Shown here in pieces: positions 23,890 to 37,129 of a stretch of DNA of 64,000 bases. Under the pieces are notes generated by a model that was not told where the DNA came from, searched no databases, and saw only the letters and a program-made list of their open reading frames with translations. The position numbers and the translations under genes were made by a program. Source of the stretch: Argentina anserina (Eukaryota; Streptophyta; Magnoliopsida; Rosales; Rosaceae); the NCBI RefSeq assembly GCF_933775445.1, contig NC_065877.1, positions 25,978,001-26,042,000 on the forward strand, read 5' to 3'. Every line of letters starts with the position of its first letter. Positions within the stretch are counted from its first letter, which is position 1.

Positions 23890-24525
23890 AAAATAAATAA
23901 GGAGAGATCAACCTATCCGAAAATATTAATTCCTTAAAGAGAGAATATCTCCCAATAAAGATTAACAAACCCCTCCTATTTAATCTAGACACTTCCCAAA
24001 GTAAAACCAACGTACTAGGGAAAGAATATGAACCTATTTGGAAAGTGACCTCATGACATAAAGGTTTCCTAGTTCGATTAGGTAACTTTTTTATTTCTTT
24101 GTAATTGCCTATCAAAGCCTCTCAAATTCTTCTCTGTCACAAGCTTGATATCCTTTGATCTCCATCAACACATGGAGGCCAATATATCTTCACCCTGATA
24201 ATACATTGCTTAAATTTGCTTCAAGTTATTAAATGAAGAAGTGAGCTCACTAAAACCTTAAACCTAACCCAACAAACCCTACTAATAAATCATGCCTTCT
24301 AAATCTAATGCATGCCGATGCAATATTTGTATGAGTGGGTGCATGTATGAGGTAATGAGACAATTGCATTAGATATTTGTGGGAGTGAGACCCACGCTCT
24401 AGGGCATTTTGACCCTTGAATTGGAGTTGCTTGTAGGGCTACGTCATGTGTTACAAGTTACAACTTACAAGTATATACATAGGTAGTACTTGTAACGTGA
24501 GAGACAGGCACTACTGGCTGAAGTG
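23890..24525. other. Non-coding DNA, no gene seen
   Basis: AT-rich sequence without recognisable genes. A reverse-strand ORF at 23888-24115 has no family I know. Confidence 0.5.
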
Positions 24526-24894
24526 TATATATATATGTATATATATATATATATATAGCTCTTCATGTGCGACGTCCCGATTCCGGCGACCGCCGTGGTG
24601 TTACGGTACGGCGGACCAGCACAGCCACATTAACTACCTCCCGTCGATTTCGTCTGTGCTGACCGAAGCTTCATCGGTGACCAACGGCGGCCGGAATCTG
24701 CAAAAATCAAGTTTCTGGGCAGATTCCAGTGATTTCGCGATTTCGGCCGCCGATAGAGTTCCGACCGGCACAGACGGGACCGCCGCGAGGTGGGGAGTGC
24801 GGTTTTCGTGGTCCGCCCCACCGTTGCGGTATGTCGTCGCCAAAAACGCCAAATCCGTACGGTAAGTACGGTACAGACGTCCGAACCTGAAAAT

Positions 24895-24922
<28 letters not shown>
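24526..24922. repeat. GC-rich insert flanked on both sides by (TA)n
   Basis: A block at about 24558-24893 is rich in CG and CCGG words, quite unlike its surroundings. It lies between two TA microsatellites (24526-24557 and 24895-24922). Both strands are open over more than 100 codons, as expected from high GC, but no protein family is recognisable. The arrangement resembles the Micron type of MITE known from rice, which sits inside TA microsatellites. I could not find clear terminal inverted repeats. Confidence 0.6.
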
Positions 24923-24925
<3 letters not shown>

Positions 24926-27512
24926 AAGAAATCAAAATCATATATAAGACATAGACGATCGAGCAATTACCGGCAACCACCGCATTGAAGATGCAAATAC
25001 ATTACTAGTTGCTAACTTGCTACCAACCATGAGTAGTCACATAAAACTTAATCTGACTTTAACAATGGCACAAGCCTTTCGACGCATGCACGGTTGCAAC
25101 TTACACCCACTAAGTTAAGATCATATCATTTAAATGATGTCCAGTTGTCGGAAAATTTTGTTCTGTGCTGCTGCATACCATGCAACATCATTTTTCTCCA
25201 CAAACAAATCCCCACATCCCATGTGCATTTATATATAGTAGCAAAAAGATATGTAATTGTTATTCATGCCTTGATTTTATTTTTATAAAAACCCAATGAT
25301 TTCCTTAAAAAAAGCAGTTGAAACTTAAATTTCAGTTGGATTAGACAACCAAGGACCTAACCATTCTGAAAAACTTGCATCTCAATGATCTCATGCAAGT
25401 GATTACTAGTGGAGCATGGAGCTCTTGTATTGGTATAATTGTACTAAAGAAAATAATTGTTCTAAAGAAAACAAAAAGTTCCAAATTGCAAGGGCCTCTT
25501 GCAAGACAGACGGAGATTTCTTTTCACGACACAAGACAGAGAGGTTGTCTTCATTCTTATTCAATCAAAACAAACTGCGTAGCGGATTCCCCTAACCACT
25601 CGACCGACCTCAATCAACTTTTCTCTTTTTTACTTCAATAAAAATTGTTACCAACTTGCTTGAAACTCAAACTTCATTCAACGTTAAGAAACATATGTCC
25701 TTATCTTTTTGTACGCTGTGATACCATTGAGTGTCACATACTCCTAGCCTTCACTGGACTTGTGTAAATTTCACGACCGAAATGACATACGAGGCATTCG
25801 CAAAATATTTATGATTTTTGGATTTTTTTTTTCAACTATGTGATTGAGGTAGCTGGTCGGATACATGATCTTGATTTATTGGATCATTTAGTTATTAACC
25901 TTACTTTCATATTCAGATTGACGATCTGACTGATCACTCGACACAAAATGAGAAAGCACTACTAATTAAGTAATACATACACGGTTGATGTATTTCATAC
26001 TCGTTATCTATAGATTGGTCTTGCATGTGGTATTTCATATACTAGGCGTGCTAGGGTATGCAGTTTAGGATTTCCAGCTTAGGGTATGCCCGGAAATTGT
26101 TCACCTTGTTTGTAGCATCATATAATATTTGAACTTCAGAAACTGAAACCGCGCAGTTTACTTGTTAATTATCAGCTCTGTCTTTGTTTTGTTTTTGATG
26201 TTTCACGCAATTTTGTACAGTGGAACGTAAAAAGCTGTCTCAGGGCTTTCACTTTCTGCTCCTCCTGCTTCTGCTTTCTGATTCTGCTTCTTTCACTTTC
26301 ATTATTGATGGAGATGAGTAATTAAGGTAAACTAAAGTAATGTACGTGTGATATATATATAGAGAAATTGAATATGAAGGTCGGGTTTGCGTTGGAGTAG
26401 GTAGTCAGGTTACGTATGCCACTTGCCCAGAAAATTGAGAAAACTAGATGCATGACTGAATCTATTTCGGCCAATTCTGGACTTCTTCACATGCTGCAGG
26501 AACCCTAAAATTTAATACGGTAGCTAAAAGTCATCTTCTCTTGCATGCTTTTCTGTCATTTATTAATATCGACTGATGAATTGAATACTTTGAATATCAC
26601 ATCACTTAAACATTTATTACTAGCCGGAAATATAAGTTTGTTTCACACAGTATAAGACTATTAAGTACCTGCAATATTGTGCAGAATATATAATTAGATA
26701 GATCGAGTCGATCTGGTTATTATCCTCAATAATGTGGGGGAATAGATGCCTAATTTGAGGATGTCCTCTACTTGATCACATTCTAAACTAACAATGGTTT
26801 AAAACACTAGCATCATTTGTGAATAGCCACGCCCTAATTGGAAAGGCCCTTTTTGGGGTTGGGTGGCTAAACACTAATGTTTAATGGTCGGTTGGAGACT
26901 TGGAGGATCGATAATGATCCTATTATATTTGCAAGCAAACTAAGACTCCCTTGCAAGATATGCTATGTATAACTTTTCCACTTTTAATGTCCCTGACTAA
27001 ATATATCAGCATAGCTAACTAGCTCACCTTCAAGATCAAGATGCTTTTCAGGTCAATAAGCATTACCATATACTCTGTTTTTATCTTTCAAAAGATCTGA
27101 AAAATGATCCACATTTGATGGTGGTATATATAGTTTTATAAAATCAGAAAGTGGAAATTTCCGCATCATCCGAGTGTCCCATATGCTTGAACTCTTCTGC
27201 ATAATTCCATTCTGCATCTTAACTAGATCGATATATATTATGCATCTTCTGCATAAATGCATAATCCCATATGAACATTAATTATAATTGCAGACATAAT
27301 CAGAAATGTGGACTATATATATAATTAATCTACCACATACACGAAGCCGCGTTGTTGTTTGTTTTTATATCCTATTAATCTAACGCATGTGATTCTCCTC
27401 CTTAGCAGCACCACAGCTAACATGCAAGCAAACAGAGATCACAACAAAAATAATTGAACTTAATTTCTAGTTGTTAAACAAAGCACGGATCCTTCCAGTT
27501 ACAGGAAGTGGA

Positions 27513-27516
<4 letters not shown>
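24923..27516. other. Long intergenic stretch, no gene seen
   Basis: No gene or clear transposon ends. The 88-codon ORF at 25375-25641 has no known relatives. On the minus strand, near 25580-25600, GGTCGGTCGAGTGGTTAGGG resembles a tRNA D-arm/A-box, but no complete cloverleaf or B box follows. Confidence 0.5.

Positions 27517-27551
<35 letters not shown>
27517..27551. repeat. (AT)n microsatellite
   Basis: About 17 uninterrupted AT dinucleotides. Confidence 0.9.
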
Positions 27552-27552
<1 letters not shown>

Positions 27553-28107
27553 TTATATAGCCATCATTGATTGAAGCAGAATCTGCCACTCCAGTAGCAA
27601 AATTGCCATTCTGATTAGCGTAAGATATTTAGTTTGAGCAGAGTAGCTTGCTTTGGCAAAAACCCTAGTGATGATTTGGGATATATGGTAGGTGCTTGTA
27701 ATTAAACTAATAATGCATGCTGATGAATTGTTTGGTGGGAGAGTGGGGAAGGAGTGCATGCAACTACTTTCTTTATATCGATTGACTTTGCTTTTAGTTT
27801 AGGACAGTACTTCTGAACAGAAATACGTACTAATGGATACAAATTACATATACAAGATCCTTTGTCTACGGAAGCTAATTTAGTCCTCCTGGCTTTTCTT
27901 TCTCTCATCGTTTGGTTGGCTTTCTCCTCTCGGCAAGTAAATCATCTCTAATATTCCTTTTTTAAATCTGAAAGTGAGAGTTTTGGTGGTTTTACACGTA
28001 TGGAGATTTGGGTTCGTTATTCTTTGATATATTGTGGAGGAGGATAGAACGTAACCCGATCATAGTGATGCACATCAGAAGGTGTTACTGTGATTGCAAC
28101 CTTTGCA
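27552..28107. other. Intergenic DNA, no gene seen
   Basis: AT-rich sequence with no recognisable coding or RNA gene. Overlapping minus-strand ORFs at 27553-27908 are short and unrecognised. Confidence 0.5.
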
Positions 28108-28591
28108 CAGTAAAATATCTATAAATTAATATGTTCGGGATTAAAAAATTTTATTATTTTAGTAAGATATTAATATATCGATAAATTAATATTAATTTAT
28201 CGATTAATTAATGACTTATTAATTTATCAATGTATAATAAATATTTTCTCACTTTTTTAAATAAAAAAGTTGAAACTTTTTGTTCATGCACCACATTGTT
28301 GAATTTATCACGGATAACGTTGTTTAAAATACTATGTTGTCAGATGTATTATATTATTTTATTTGATGATAATTAGATCAACAAAATTATTCAATGAAAT
28401 TCTCATAAATGTAAAATTTATTATATAAATTATGTATTATTAATTTATATATTCGATGAGGCCTATATGAATTCTTAAATTTATATTATTTTACAAATTT
28501 AGCGAAAATATTAATTTAGCACGTCAGACCTGAGTCGGGACCGGCAAAAATGTTATTTTAGCGAGGTTATTAATTTAACGAAGTTCTACTG
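28108..28591. mobile_element. Emigrant-like (pogo/mariner) MITE, 484 bp
   Basis: The left end is CAGTAAAATATCTATAAATT; the right end read in reverse complement is CAGTAGAACTTCGTTAAATT. Both resemble the known terminal repeat of the Arabidopsis Emigrant family (CAGTAAAACCTCTATAAATT...). The target would be TA: the right flank is TA, the left flank is CA, so one side has mutated. The interior is very AT-rich with a palindrome around AATTAATATTAATT near 28185. No coding capacity. Confidence 0.75.
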
Positions 28592-29709
28592 TATATATGG
28601 AGGCATATGGAGCTCCATTTATGTTACATTTGGATTCCATTTGTTGTTTGAGTGGATTAGAAGACAAACCAATACGTTTTTGGTTGAAAGAAACTAGCTA
28701 AGAATGAGGCTTCCTATTATCCTATAATAATGTGGTCTAGCTAGCATTTTGTTGGTACTATAGGGTAGTTGTAGTTCAAGCAAATTTGCTGTTACGCCTG
28801 TTAGAAGTTGTAAATCTATCAGTTTATAACCTATGAATTATGAATTAAGTAAGACCGTTATAAACTTGAGTCATATGATCATCAATATTCATCTATAAAC
28901 CCATCTTCGATTATGTAATGCAATTGATAATATCAAATAGTAGTTTGCATACCACTCTAGAATATGTGACTTTATGTCATAATTTCAAGTTTGTAAAAAA
29001 AAAAAAAGACCTATTAAAAATGGAGTCTCCGAGTACAGTCGGTAGAATGTTCAGCAAATTTTCCCATTCAAATTTGTCAAAGTGCAATCGAGCCTGGACA
29101 TCGAAAATGTGGGTAACCCCCAATTCACGGTGATTGCAATTATTAACAGTTTAGATCAAACTTAGAGTTATTTTAAGTTCTTCGAGCGTTTTGTATGGAA
29201 TTGGTCTCAACTTGGAATTAGTAACAAACGCACAACACAAATATTGCGGCCACTAAAATACAGCTGACCGTCTGGGGATGCTTTAGAGTATCTTTGTGTT
29301 ATTTTACTAACAATATAAACCAAAACCACAGAGTAAAATTCTTCCACATATTTTTGGTTGATAAAATACCAGTACCACGCTAGAATCTGAAGTAATTTAA
29401 GGTATGACCACTTTCTAATTGTTTTTTAAAAGAAAATGCTTTGGATATAATTATTCCACAGATTTTACCAACAACTGGAACTTTTGTTTTTGTTTCTGAA
29501 ATGAGAATCTGAAATTGAATGACCTCTCTAAATCCTAATTACTTACACTTTTTTAATTAACTAGCTTAAGCAAAAATTAAGGAAATTCAATTGGTCCCCC
29601 CATTGGATAAAGCACCTTCCCAAAATACAGTGATTTCCAAAATGTAGGTCCCATATGCCCACTGAGTCCAACTGGGCCCCTCCGCAGCTTCACTCCATGC
29701 TTCAGAGTT
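28592..29709. other. Upstream region of the beta-galactosidase gene
   Basis: No gene seen. The last 150 bases become less AT-rich and lead to a TATA box. A short ORF at 28918-29133 includes a poly-A run and is unlikely to be real. Confidence 0.5.
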
Positions 29710-29716
29710 TATATAA
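29710..29716 (+). promoter_or_regulatory. TATA box of beta-galactosidase gene
   Basis: TATATAA followed by GG and a CT-rich leader. It lies about 350 bp before the chosen start codon, giving a long 5' UTR of roughly 310 bases if transcription starts near 29745. Confidence 0.7.
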
Positions 29717-30057
29717 GGCAGCTGCAAGGCATCTCAAAATTTGGCACAAAATTAAATAATTGAGTTCACACTGAAAACACTCTACTGTGGTTCTTCACTC
29801 CAGTCTCACAGACCAAACCTCTCCCTGTATATTTTTTTCTCCCTCTCTTTTCATTTTACCTCCCCATTTTTCCCAAAGGCAGAAAAAGCAGGACATACCC
29901 AGCTGGGTTTCCTTTGTCCCTCTCTATCAAAGCATAGAAAGGGGAGCATATGATAAAGTGTGCAATAGAATATCGCAAAAAGGTCATTGCTTTGTTTGAG
30001 GAGAGCTTCATTAAGGAGAAAGCTTGCTGCTTTGGTTGGTTGGGGTTTGATGTTATT

Positions 30058-33000
30058 ATGGGTTTGAGGCTTGTAATGTGGAATGTGGTGGTAGCAGCCC
30101 TGGTGTTGGTGTTGTGTTCTTGTTCTGCTTCTGTGAATGCTTCTGTTTCTTATGATTCCAGGGCTATTGTCATTAATGGCCAGAGAAGGATCCTCATTTC
30201 TGGATCTATTCACTACCCAAGAAGCACACCTGAGGTACTTATAGTAAATGTGCTTCATGGGTTCTCTAAAGTTTCGGTCTTTTTCATCTTCTTGCTCTTC
30301 TTATCTGTTTTGCTGCAACTGGGTGCTTCCAGTATATCATCTTCAGTTTATGTGTTGGCAAATTAATTTTTTTTTTAATTTTGGTTTGGTTTGGTTTGTT
30401 TTTAATGAAGTGTTGGGGTTTTTGGATTGGTTGCAGATGTGGCCAGATCTTATTCAGAGAGCCAAGGAAGGAGGATTGGATGTGATTCAGACTTATGTTT
30501 TCTGGAATGGGCATGAACCTTCACCTGGCAAAGTAAGCTACTTATGGTTTTGATGCTTTGCTTTTCTGCTTATGCATTTAAGCTGGTTGCAAAAAAAATT
30601 GCTTATAATTATTTTTGTGCAGTACTATTTTGAGGACAACTATGATCTGGTCAAATTTATCAAGCTGGTACAGCAAGCAGGCCTTTACGTTCATCTCAGG
30701 ATTGGTCCTTATGTTTGTGCAGAGTGGAACTTTGGGTAAGTGGGAATATATTATGAAATTCCTAAAAATAGTAATATAGGAAATTAGTTTAGAGTTCTGG
30801 GTTTTAAGCAAAATATATATGTTTCAATCTGCAGGGGGTTTCCAGTGTGGCTGAAATACGTTCCTGGCATCCAGTTCAGAACAGATAATGGACCTTTCAA
30901 GGTGTGGAATTATCATCCATCTTTTTGGTCATTTCGTTTTACTGGTGTTATCTACAATTTTTTATAATTCTGATACTGGAGTTCCATTTTGAAGGATCAA
31001 ATGCAAAGATTCACAACGAAGATTGTAAACATGATGAAAGCAGCAAGGCTGTTCGAGTCCCATGGTGGTCCAATAATTCTATCCCAGGTAGCTAGTCCAA
31101 TCTACAGCTGTGAACTTTCCCTTGAAATTTTATTCTTACTCGCTTTTTTTCTCTGTGTCATTCATAAGATAAATGTATTTAGTAGACTGAGAGAAATGTA
31201 TTTTACTGTTATGGTGTTGATAGATTGAAAATGAGTATGGACCCATGGAATACGAAATTGGTGCACCAGGTAAAGCCTACTCTGATTGGGCAGCTCAAAT
31301 GGCTGTTGGACTGAAGACTGGTGTCCCCTGGGTCATGTGCAAACAAGACGATGCTCCTGATCCTGTTGTAAGTGACCCCGATTTTCATCTTTCTTCACCT
31401 TTTCCCTGTCATGTTCTGTAATTTGTTTGTGGATGGCCTTCATGTTATCTTTCGTCGTCTTAGTGGGGTTGCTACTCAATATAGTGTTGTCTTAGAGCTT
31501 GTCATGGTGGACATGAATAATGAGTTCTCTTTGCACATGGTTGATCTTTTCTTTATCTCCTTTTCTTTCCTATTGGTCACACTGTCATTACTTATTTATC
31601 TTTTTATAGAGGTTTATTTTTATTTTTTATGATTGAATGAGGGCCGTGTCTTGTTGTCTAACTGTTATTTTCTTATTCATCTTGGATTAGTAGCTCTGTA
31701 GGTAAATATTACTAGAGCCGTTTCTCATATTGGAGATTCATTTGACCTGTAACCTGATTTTAGAGTCATGTTTGTGGTTAATTTTTTCAGAAATTGAAAA
31801 CATGTTTGTTATTGGCCTTGGTGCGACTTGTAACTTGTTATCTTGGTTCTTTATTTATTTTTTGTTACCTGGTGATTTTTTCCCTCAACAGATTAACGCT
31901 TGCAATGGCTTCTATTGTGACTACTTTTCTCCAAACAAGGCTTATAAACCAAAGATGTGGACTGAAGCCTGGACTGGGTGGTAAGTTACTATGTTATTAA
32001 TAAGAATTAGTTCCTGTACTACTACTAATCGTAGTACCTACCATCCACTAAAGGTTTATACCTTGATAAATGTCTTACATGTTCTGGCAATATTTCCTCT
32101 TTTTCTGAAGGTTTACTGAGTTTGGAGGTGCAGTGCCGTACCGACCAGCTGAGGATTTGGCATTTTCAGTTGCGAAGTTTATACAGAAGGGTGGATCATT
32201 CATTAACTATTACATGGTAAGGTTATTTTAGATTACTGAGTTAAATTAAATTCCTGAACGCGTAAATATATGGAGTTGAAATTTTTTTTTATGATTCCAG
32301 TACCATGGTGGAACAAATTTTGGGCGAACTGCTGGGGGTCCTTTCATCGCTACCAGTTATGATTATGATGCTCCTCTGGATGAATATGGTATGCACAAAG
32401 GATTTGAACAACTGACTTTGCAGTCTGAATATAATAAGAGAAGGGGGAATATATGTTATCTTTAAATTGTTTTGCTTTTTATATCAACGGGACTAAGTTC
32501 AAATCACATTTCTGTTTGGTTCATGCAAATATATTTTCAACAAGCACCCTACGCCACATCTAGGCGACAAAAAAGTGATAGCCATGTTGCTTCACCATAT
32601 ATCCCATCACTTTATGATGTGGTCAGTTATGATTGATAAAATTATAATTGCTGCAATGGCTAGATAAATGTTGATCACCATTTAATCAGTGGCACCTATA
32701 TATATGGTATGTGGGAGATTAAGTATAGTGACTGCAAGCATCATAGAGTTTCTGTATTAGAAATTATATTCCGAAAGTTCCCTTGTCCTTCAAAAAGATG
32801 ATTGTCACATACAGTTGATATGTAGCATAGTTTGAGTGAGATATTTTACCCTGTCATTTGTGCATCCTTGGTCTGTCATATGATCAGTCTTTTGGACATT
32901 GCTTTAGTTGGAACATCACATCTAGTTGCGTTAATCTATCATATAAGCTACCACCAAGAAGTGCTGTAAACAGGCTAACCCCCATCATCTTTCATATTTT

Positions 33001-35993
33001 TTACTCCCTTCAAGTATTTGAAGGTCAACTTGCATGCAATAATTTAAACACAACTATGCTGTTAGTTCGACATGAAATTATATTTTTCTTTTATTATGCA
33101 GGACTGCCGAGACAACCTAAATGGGGCCATTTGAAAGATCTGCATAGAGCAATAAAGCTGTGTGAACCAGCTCTAGTTTCTGGTGATCCCACTGTTACAC
33201 CACTCGGAAGGTATCAAGAGGTAAGCTACTTACAATCCTCCGAGACTTTTATCTTTTATTTTTCTTCTTTTATGTTGACTTTGAAGGTAACAGCTTCTGA
33301 TCAAATTATCACCATTCAGGCTCATGTATTCAAATCAAACTCTGGAGCTTGTGCTGCATTTCTTGCAAATTACAACCAAAGATCATTTGCAAAAGTGGCA
33401 TTTGGGAACATGCATTACAACCTGCCTCCTTGGTCTATTAGCATTCTTCCCGACTGCAAGAACACAGTTTACAATACTGCAAGGGTGAGGGGTTCTTGAG
33501 ATTGATTAGAAGTTGCAAATTTATAAAATCTCACATGCCAAATAATAATTTTGTTTCATCATATAAACAAGTTTTGTATGTGGCAAGAGAAACTTTTAAA
33601 AATTCTATTTAAGTAGTTTTGTATATACATGACATTGCTTGGCACAGGTAGTATCTCGGAGTTTGTTCAATAATGTCTTCTTGTTTACCATGTCTGTAGA
33701 TTGGTGCACAAAGTGCACAAATGAAAATGCCCCGTGTTCCTATTCATGGAGGATTCTCTTGGCAGGCTTACAATGACGAAACTGCCACATATAGTGACAC
33801 ATCATTTACCACAGCTGGATTGTTGGAGCAGATAAATACCACTAGAGATGCCACTGATTATTTGTGGTACATGACAGAGTGAGTGAATTTACCAAACTTA
33901 TCATTACAACAAATTTTTTTAATGAAAATTACCCCTTTATCACCATTGATTGTTTTCTTGTCTTCTCTTTCCAGTGTGAAGATTGATCCCAGTGAAGACT
34001 TTTTAAGAAGTGGAAAGTATCCTGTGCTCACTGTCTTATCAGCTGGTCATGCTTTGCGTGTATTCATCAATGGTCAACTTGCAGGTAGGCAATAAATCGT
34101 TTTTAGTGTTTCTGGCCATGCTACTTCAAAAGAGTGTCCTAATTATATGCATATATAGTTATATACTATGAACTATACTGTATACTTCTATGCAACATGT
34201 TCGGTTTCATCCTTCATCTTGTTTTCAAACACAATATAAGGAACATGTGTAACATTTAATACAGCTAATTAATTAGTTTGATCGCTGAATTTTATTACCA
34301 ATATATTCTCAGGAACCGCTTACGGAAGTTTAGAAACCCCAAAACTGACATTTAACCAAGGTGTGAACATGAGAGCTGGTATCAACCAAATTGCTCTTCT
34401 CAGCATTGCAGTTGGTCTGCCGGTTAGTTTCTTCTTCATCCTCTCTCTCTCTCTCTCTCTAACACACACAATCCCAATGCATTTTGAGTTTGACTGATTT
34501 TGTTTTCTGTGATTTGAGTTTAGAACATTGGGCCACATTTCGAGACATGGAATGCCGGTATTCTTGGCCCAGTCATATTAAATGGTCTTAATGAGGGAAG
34601 GAGGGACTTGTCATGGCAGAAATGGTCTTACAAGGTAAATTATCACATTCCACTTTGCCTCTTATTTCCTGGCATGCAAGAGATTCATTGAATTGCACTT
34701 CCTAATCAGATTGGGCTAAAAGGAGAAGCTTTGAGTCTTCATTCGCTGACCGGGAGTTCCTCAGTAGAGTGGACTGAGGGGTCTTTAGTGGCTCAAAAGC
34801 AGCCTCTTACATGGTACAAAGTGAGTAAATCAAACTTCGACTCAGGCTTGTTTCTTAGTTTTGGGAATTGGGAGTCTACATCTTAAACCATTATAAAACT
34901 TGTCCTTTTTTATGTTCTAGACAACTTTCAATAGGCCAGCTGGAAATTCGCCATTGGCTTTAGATATGAGCAGCATGGGCAAAGGTCAAGTATGGATAAA
35001 TGGCAGGAGTATTGGCCGCTATTGGCCTGCTTATAAAGCATCTGGTACTTGTGGCGAATGCAACTATGTTGGAACATTTAATGAGAAGAAGTGCTTAAGA
35101 AACTGTGGGGAGGCTTCTCAGAGATGGTGAGCAAAAGAAAACTTGATTGGAAGCTGTGTCTATGTCTGCTTAGAATAACTGACAAATTAGTTAATTGTTA
35201 ATAACTTCAGGTATCATGTTCCGCGGTCATGGCTGAACCCAGCAGGCAACTTGTTGGTTGTGTTAGAAGAGTGGGGAGGCGATCCAAATGGGATATTTGT
35301 GGTCAGAAGGGAAGTAGATAGTATATGTGCTGATATTTATGAGTGGCAGCCAAATCTTATGAGTTGGAAAATGCAAGTCTTAGGACGGGTAAATAAACCT
35401 CTAAGGCCTAAAGCTCATTTGTCATGCGGCCCTGGCCAGAAAATCTCATCAATAAAGTTTGCTAGCTTCGGAACACCAGAAGGCGTTTGTGGAAGCTTCA
35501 GAGAAGGAGGCTGTCATGCTCACAAGTCTTATAATGCTTTTCAAAGGGTATACCATCTTGCTCAACTTTGTGATATTTTTCTTTCATTATCTGGTAAATT
35601 TTGGTAAAGATTATGCCATGAAACTTCCTTTCATCTTTTGAGTTAGATGATTTGAATTATCAGCTCTTACAAGCAACCTTGGTCTTATTAGACAAATTCG
35701 TTGTTAATTATGATCCAAGCTAAGAAGGATGGTCAAGCATTGGCTATATGGCCTAGTTTCAAACAATCTGAAAATCATAACCGTTATCATATTTATACCA
35801 AATAGCTTTTTTCCTCTTTGTAGCTCATTTTAATGATCTTCTATTCTCACTCCTAGTCTGTCTTTTTTTTTTTTTTTTGCAGAGCTGCATCGGACAGAAT
35901 TCATGCTCAGTTACTGTATCACCTGAAAATTTTGGAGGGGATCCATGTCCCAATGTCATGAAGAAACTCTCTGTGGAGGCCATTTGCAGCTAA
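30058..35993 (+). CDS. BGAL: Beta-galactosidase (GH35) with C-terminal SUEL lectin domain
   Basis: A secreted wall enzyme that removes terminal beta-galactose from pectin and xyloglucan side chains. Nineteen exons: 30058-30234, 30437-30532, 30623-30735, 30835-30901, 30995-31087, 31224-31367, 31892-31980, 32111-32216, 32301-32388, 33102-33220, 33320-33484, 33700-33878, 33975-34084, 34313-34422, 34524-34634, 34710-34820, 34921-35126, 35211-35547, 35883-35993. They sum to 2,532 nt, or 843 aa, the usual size of plant BGAL1-type enzymes, with every GT-AG junction in phase. A signal peptide covers residues 1-28. The GH35 signature [14 protein letters not shown] holds the acid/base Glu186, and WTEAWTGW the nucleophile Glu255. 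The Cys-rich C-terminus (about 757-843, [14 protein letters not shown]) is the galactose-binding lectin-like domain. An in-frame ATG at 29950 would add 36 non-signal residues; I prefer 30058. It looks fully functional. Confidence 0.97.
34440..34461 (+). repeat. (CT)n microsatellite in BGAL intron 14
   Basis: A run of about ten CT units directly after the exon 14 donor, in front of the next acceptor at 34523. It may lengthen the pyrimidine tract. Confidence 0.85.
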
Positions 35994-36947
35994 AGATACT
36001 GAGTCTCAAGTACACAAATGAATGTTATACTATTGATTTCTTCACACTGTTACACAACAACACAGCAATTTCGGTTAATTATCATTGGTAATTTAAAATC
36101 TGCACACAAGATCAGGGGCAACCATTCAATTTGGCTTCTCCTAGGTGAAGTTGTACAAATATACAACACACCACATGGTTGAAAGCCTATAGAGTTTGTG
36201 GGAGAGTCTGGATGTAAGCTTTATGTACATACTATCCTCTGATTTGATGGTTCCACGGAAGCTACAGAAGATGTGGAATCAAAGCATGGTGGATCGGAAG
36301 GAAGCACATCGAAATGATACTAACTTTGAGTCCATGTGCATCTGCTTAGTTAGTATGGAAGCCTCTGGTTTCCAAGTAATTTAAAATCTTAGTTAAATTT
36401 CTGAGTTGGGAAGCAATTGCTTCATTTGCTTCAACATTGTACTTTGTAAGAAAGCTTTCAATGGTAATAGCATGCACTTATTATCAACCTCCATGTGCTT
36501 GGATTCTCAGTTGCTTTCCTGATGCTGTCTGAAAGCAGCACTCCAATTCACAAGTCACAACCACACCCGTTTTTGAATGATCAACATATGTTCGAGTAAT
36601 CCAATTTTGTAGTCCTACACGGATTTGTTTTCAATCGGAGCCGGCCAACCCACAAGGGTTCCGTTCCTCACTAACTCTAAACTTAGAAAATGTCATGCAC
36701 AAGGTGTGTATATCGTAAATGATGTATTTAATGTTCCAAATCTATCATTTTTATTCAAATTTTGAGATTCTAACTCACCTATGACATCTGTGGGTGGTCA
36801 CTTTATATTCATTTCCACACTTGCTTTGTTTCAAATTGAAGCCCCAATCTCCTCCAAAAAAAAATCTAGGTCAACTGGTTTAAATTTGCCATTGCTTACA
36901 TGTAGCATGTTTGAATCTAAAATGCTGATTTGTAACATTGATCAGAA
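35994..36947 (+). other. BGAL 3' UTR and intergenic DNA
   Basis: The first few hundred bases are probably 3' UTR. The ORF at 36196-36384 is not recognisable. No other gene before the copia element. Confidence 0.5.
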
Positions 36948-37129
36948 TGTTTTAGGATGAAATAATTGTGTATTATTGAATGATATAGGGGCCTATATAT
37001 AGGCATTACAAAACTACAATCATGTAGGATTCGGAGTCCTAATCTATTACGGAGATGCTAATATATCCCCTAACAGTAAACCTATTAGGCTAAGACACAC
37101 AAGGGTATAATAGTAATTCTCCCGGAACA
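36948..37129 (-). repeat. 3' LTR of minus-strand copia element
   Basis: 182 bp, matching 43267-43448 with about 7% difference, and next to the polypurine tract. Confidence 0.92.

Noticed and set aside
24446..24980. Opposed ORFs of 116-139 codons in the GC-rich TA-flanked block
   Set aside because: Both strands are open only because of base composition; no domain, and the (TA)n runs are part of the reading frames.
32858..33499. 213-codon ORF as a separate gene
   Set aside because: It is BGAL exons 10 and 11 read through introns.
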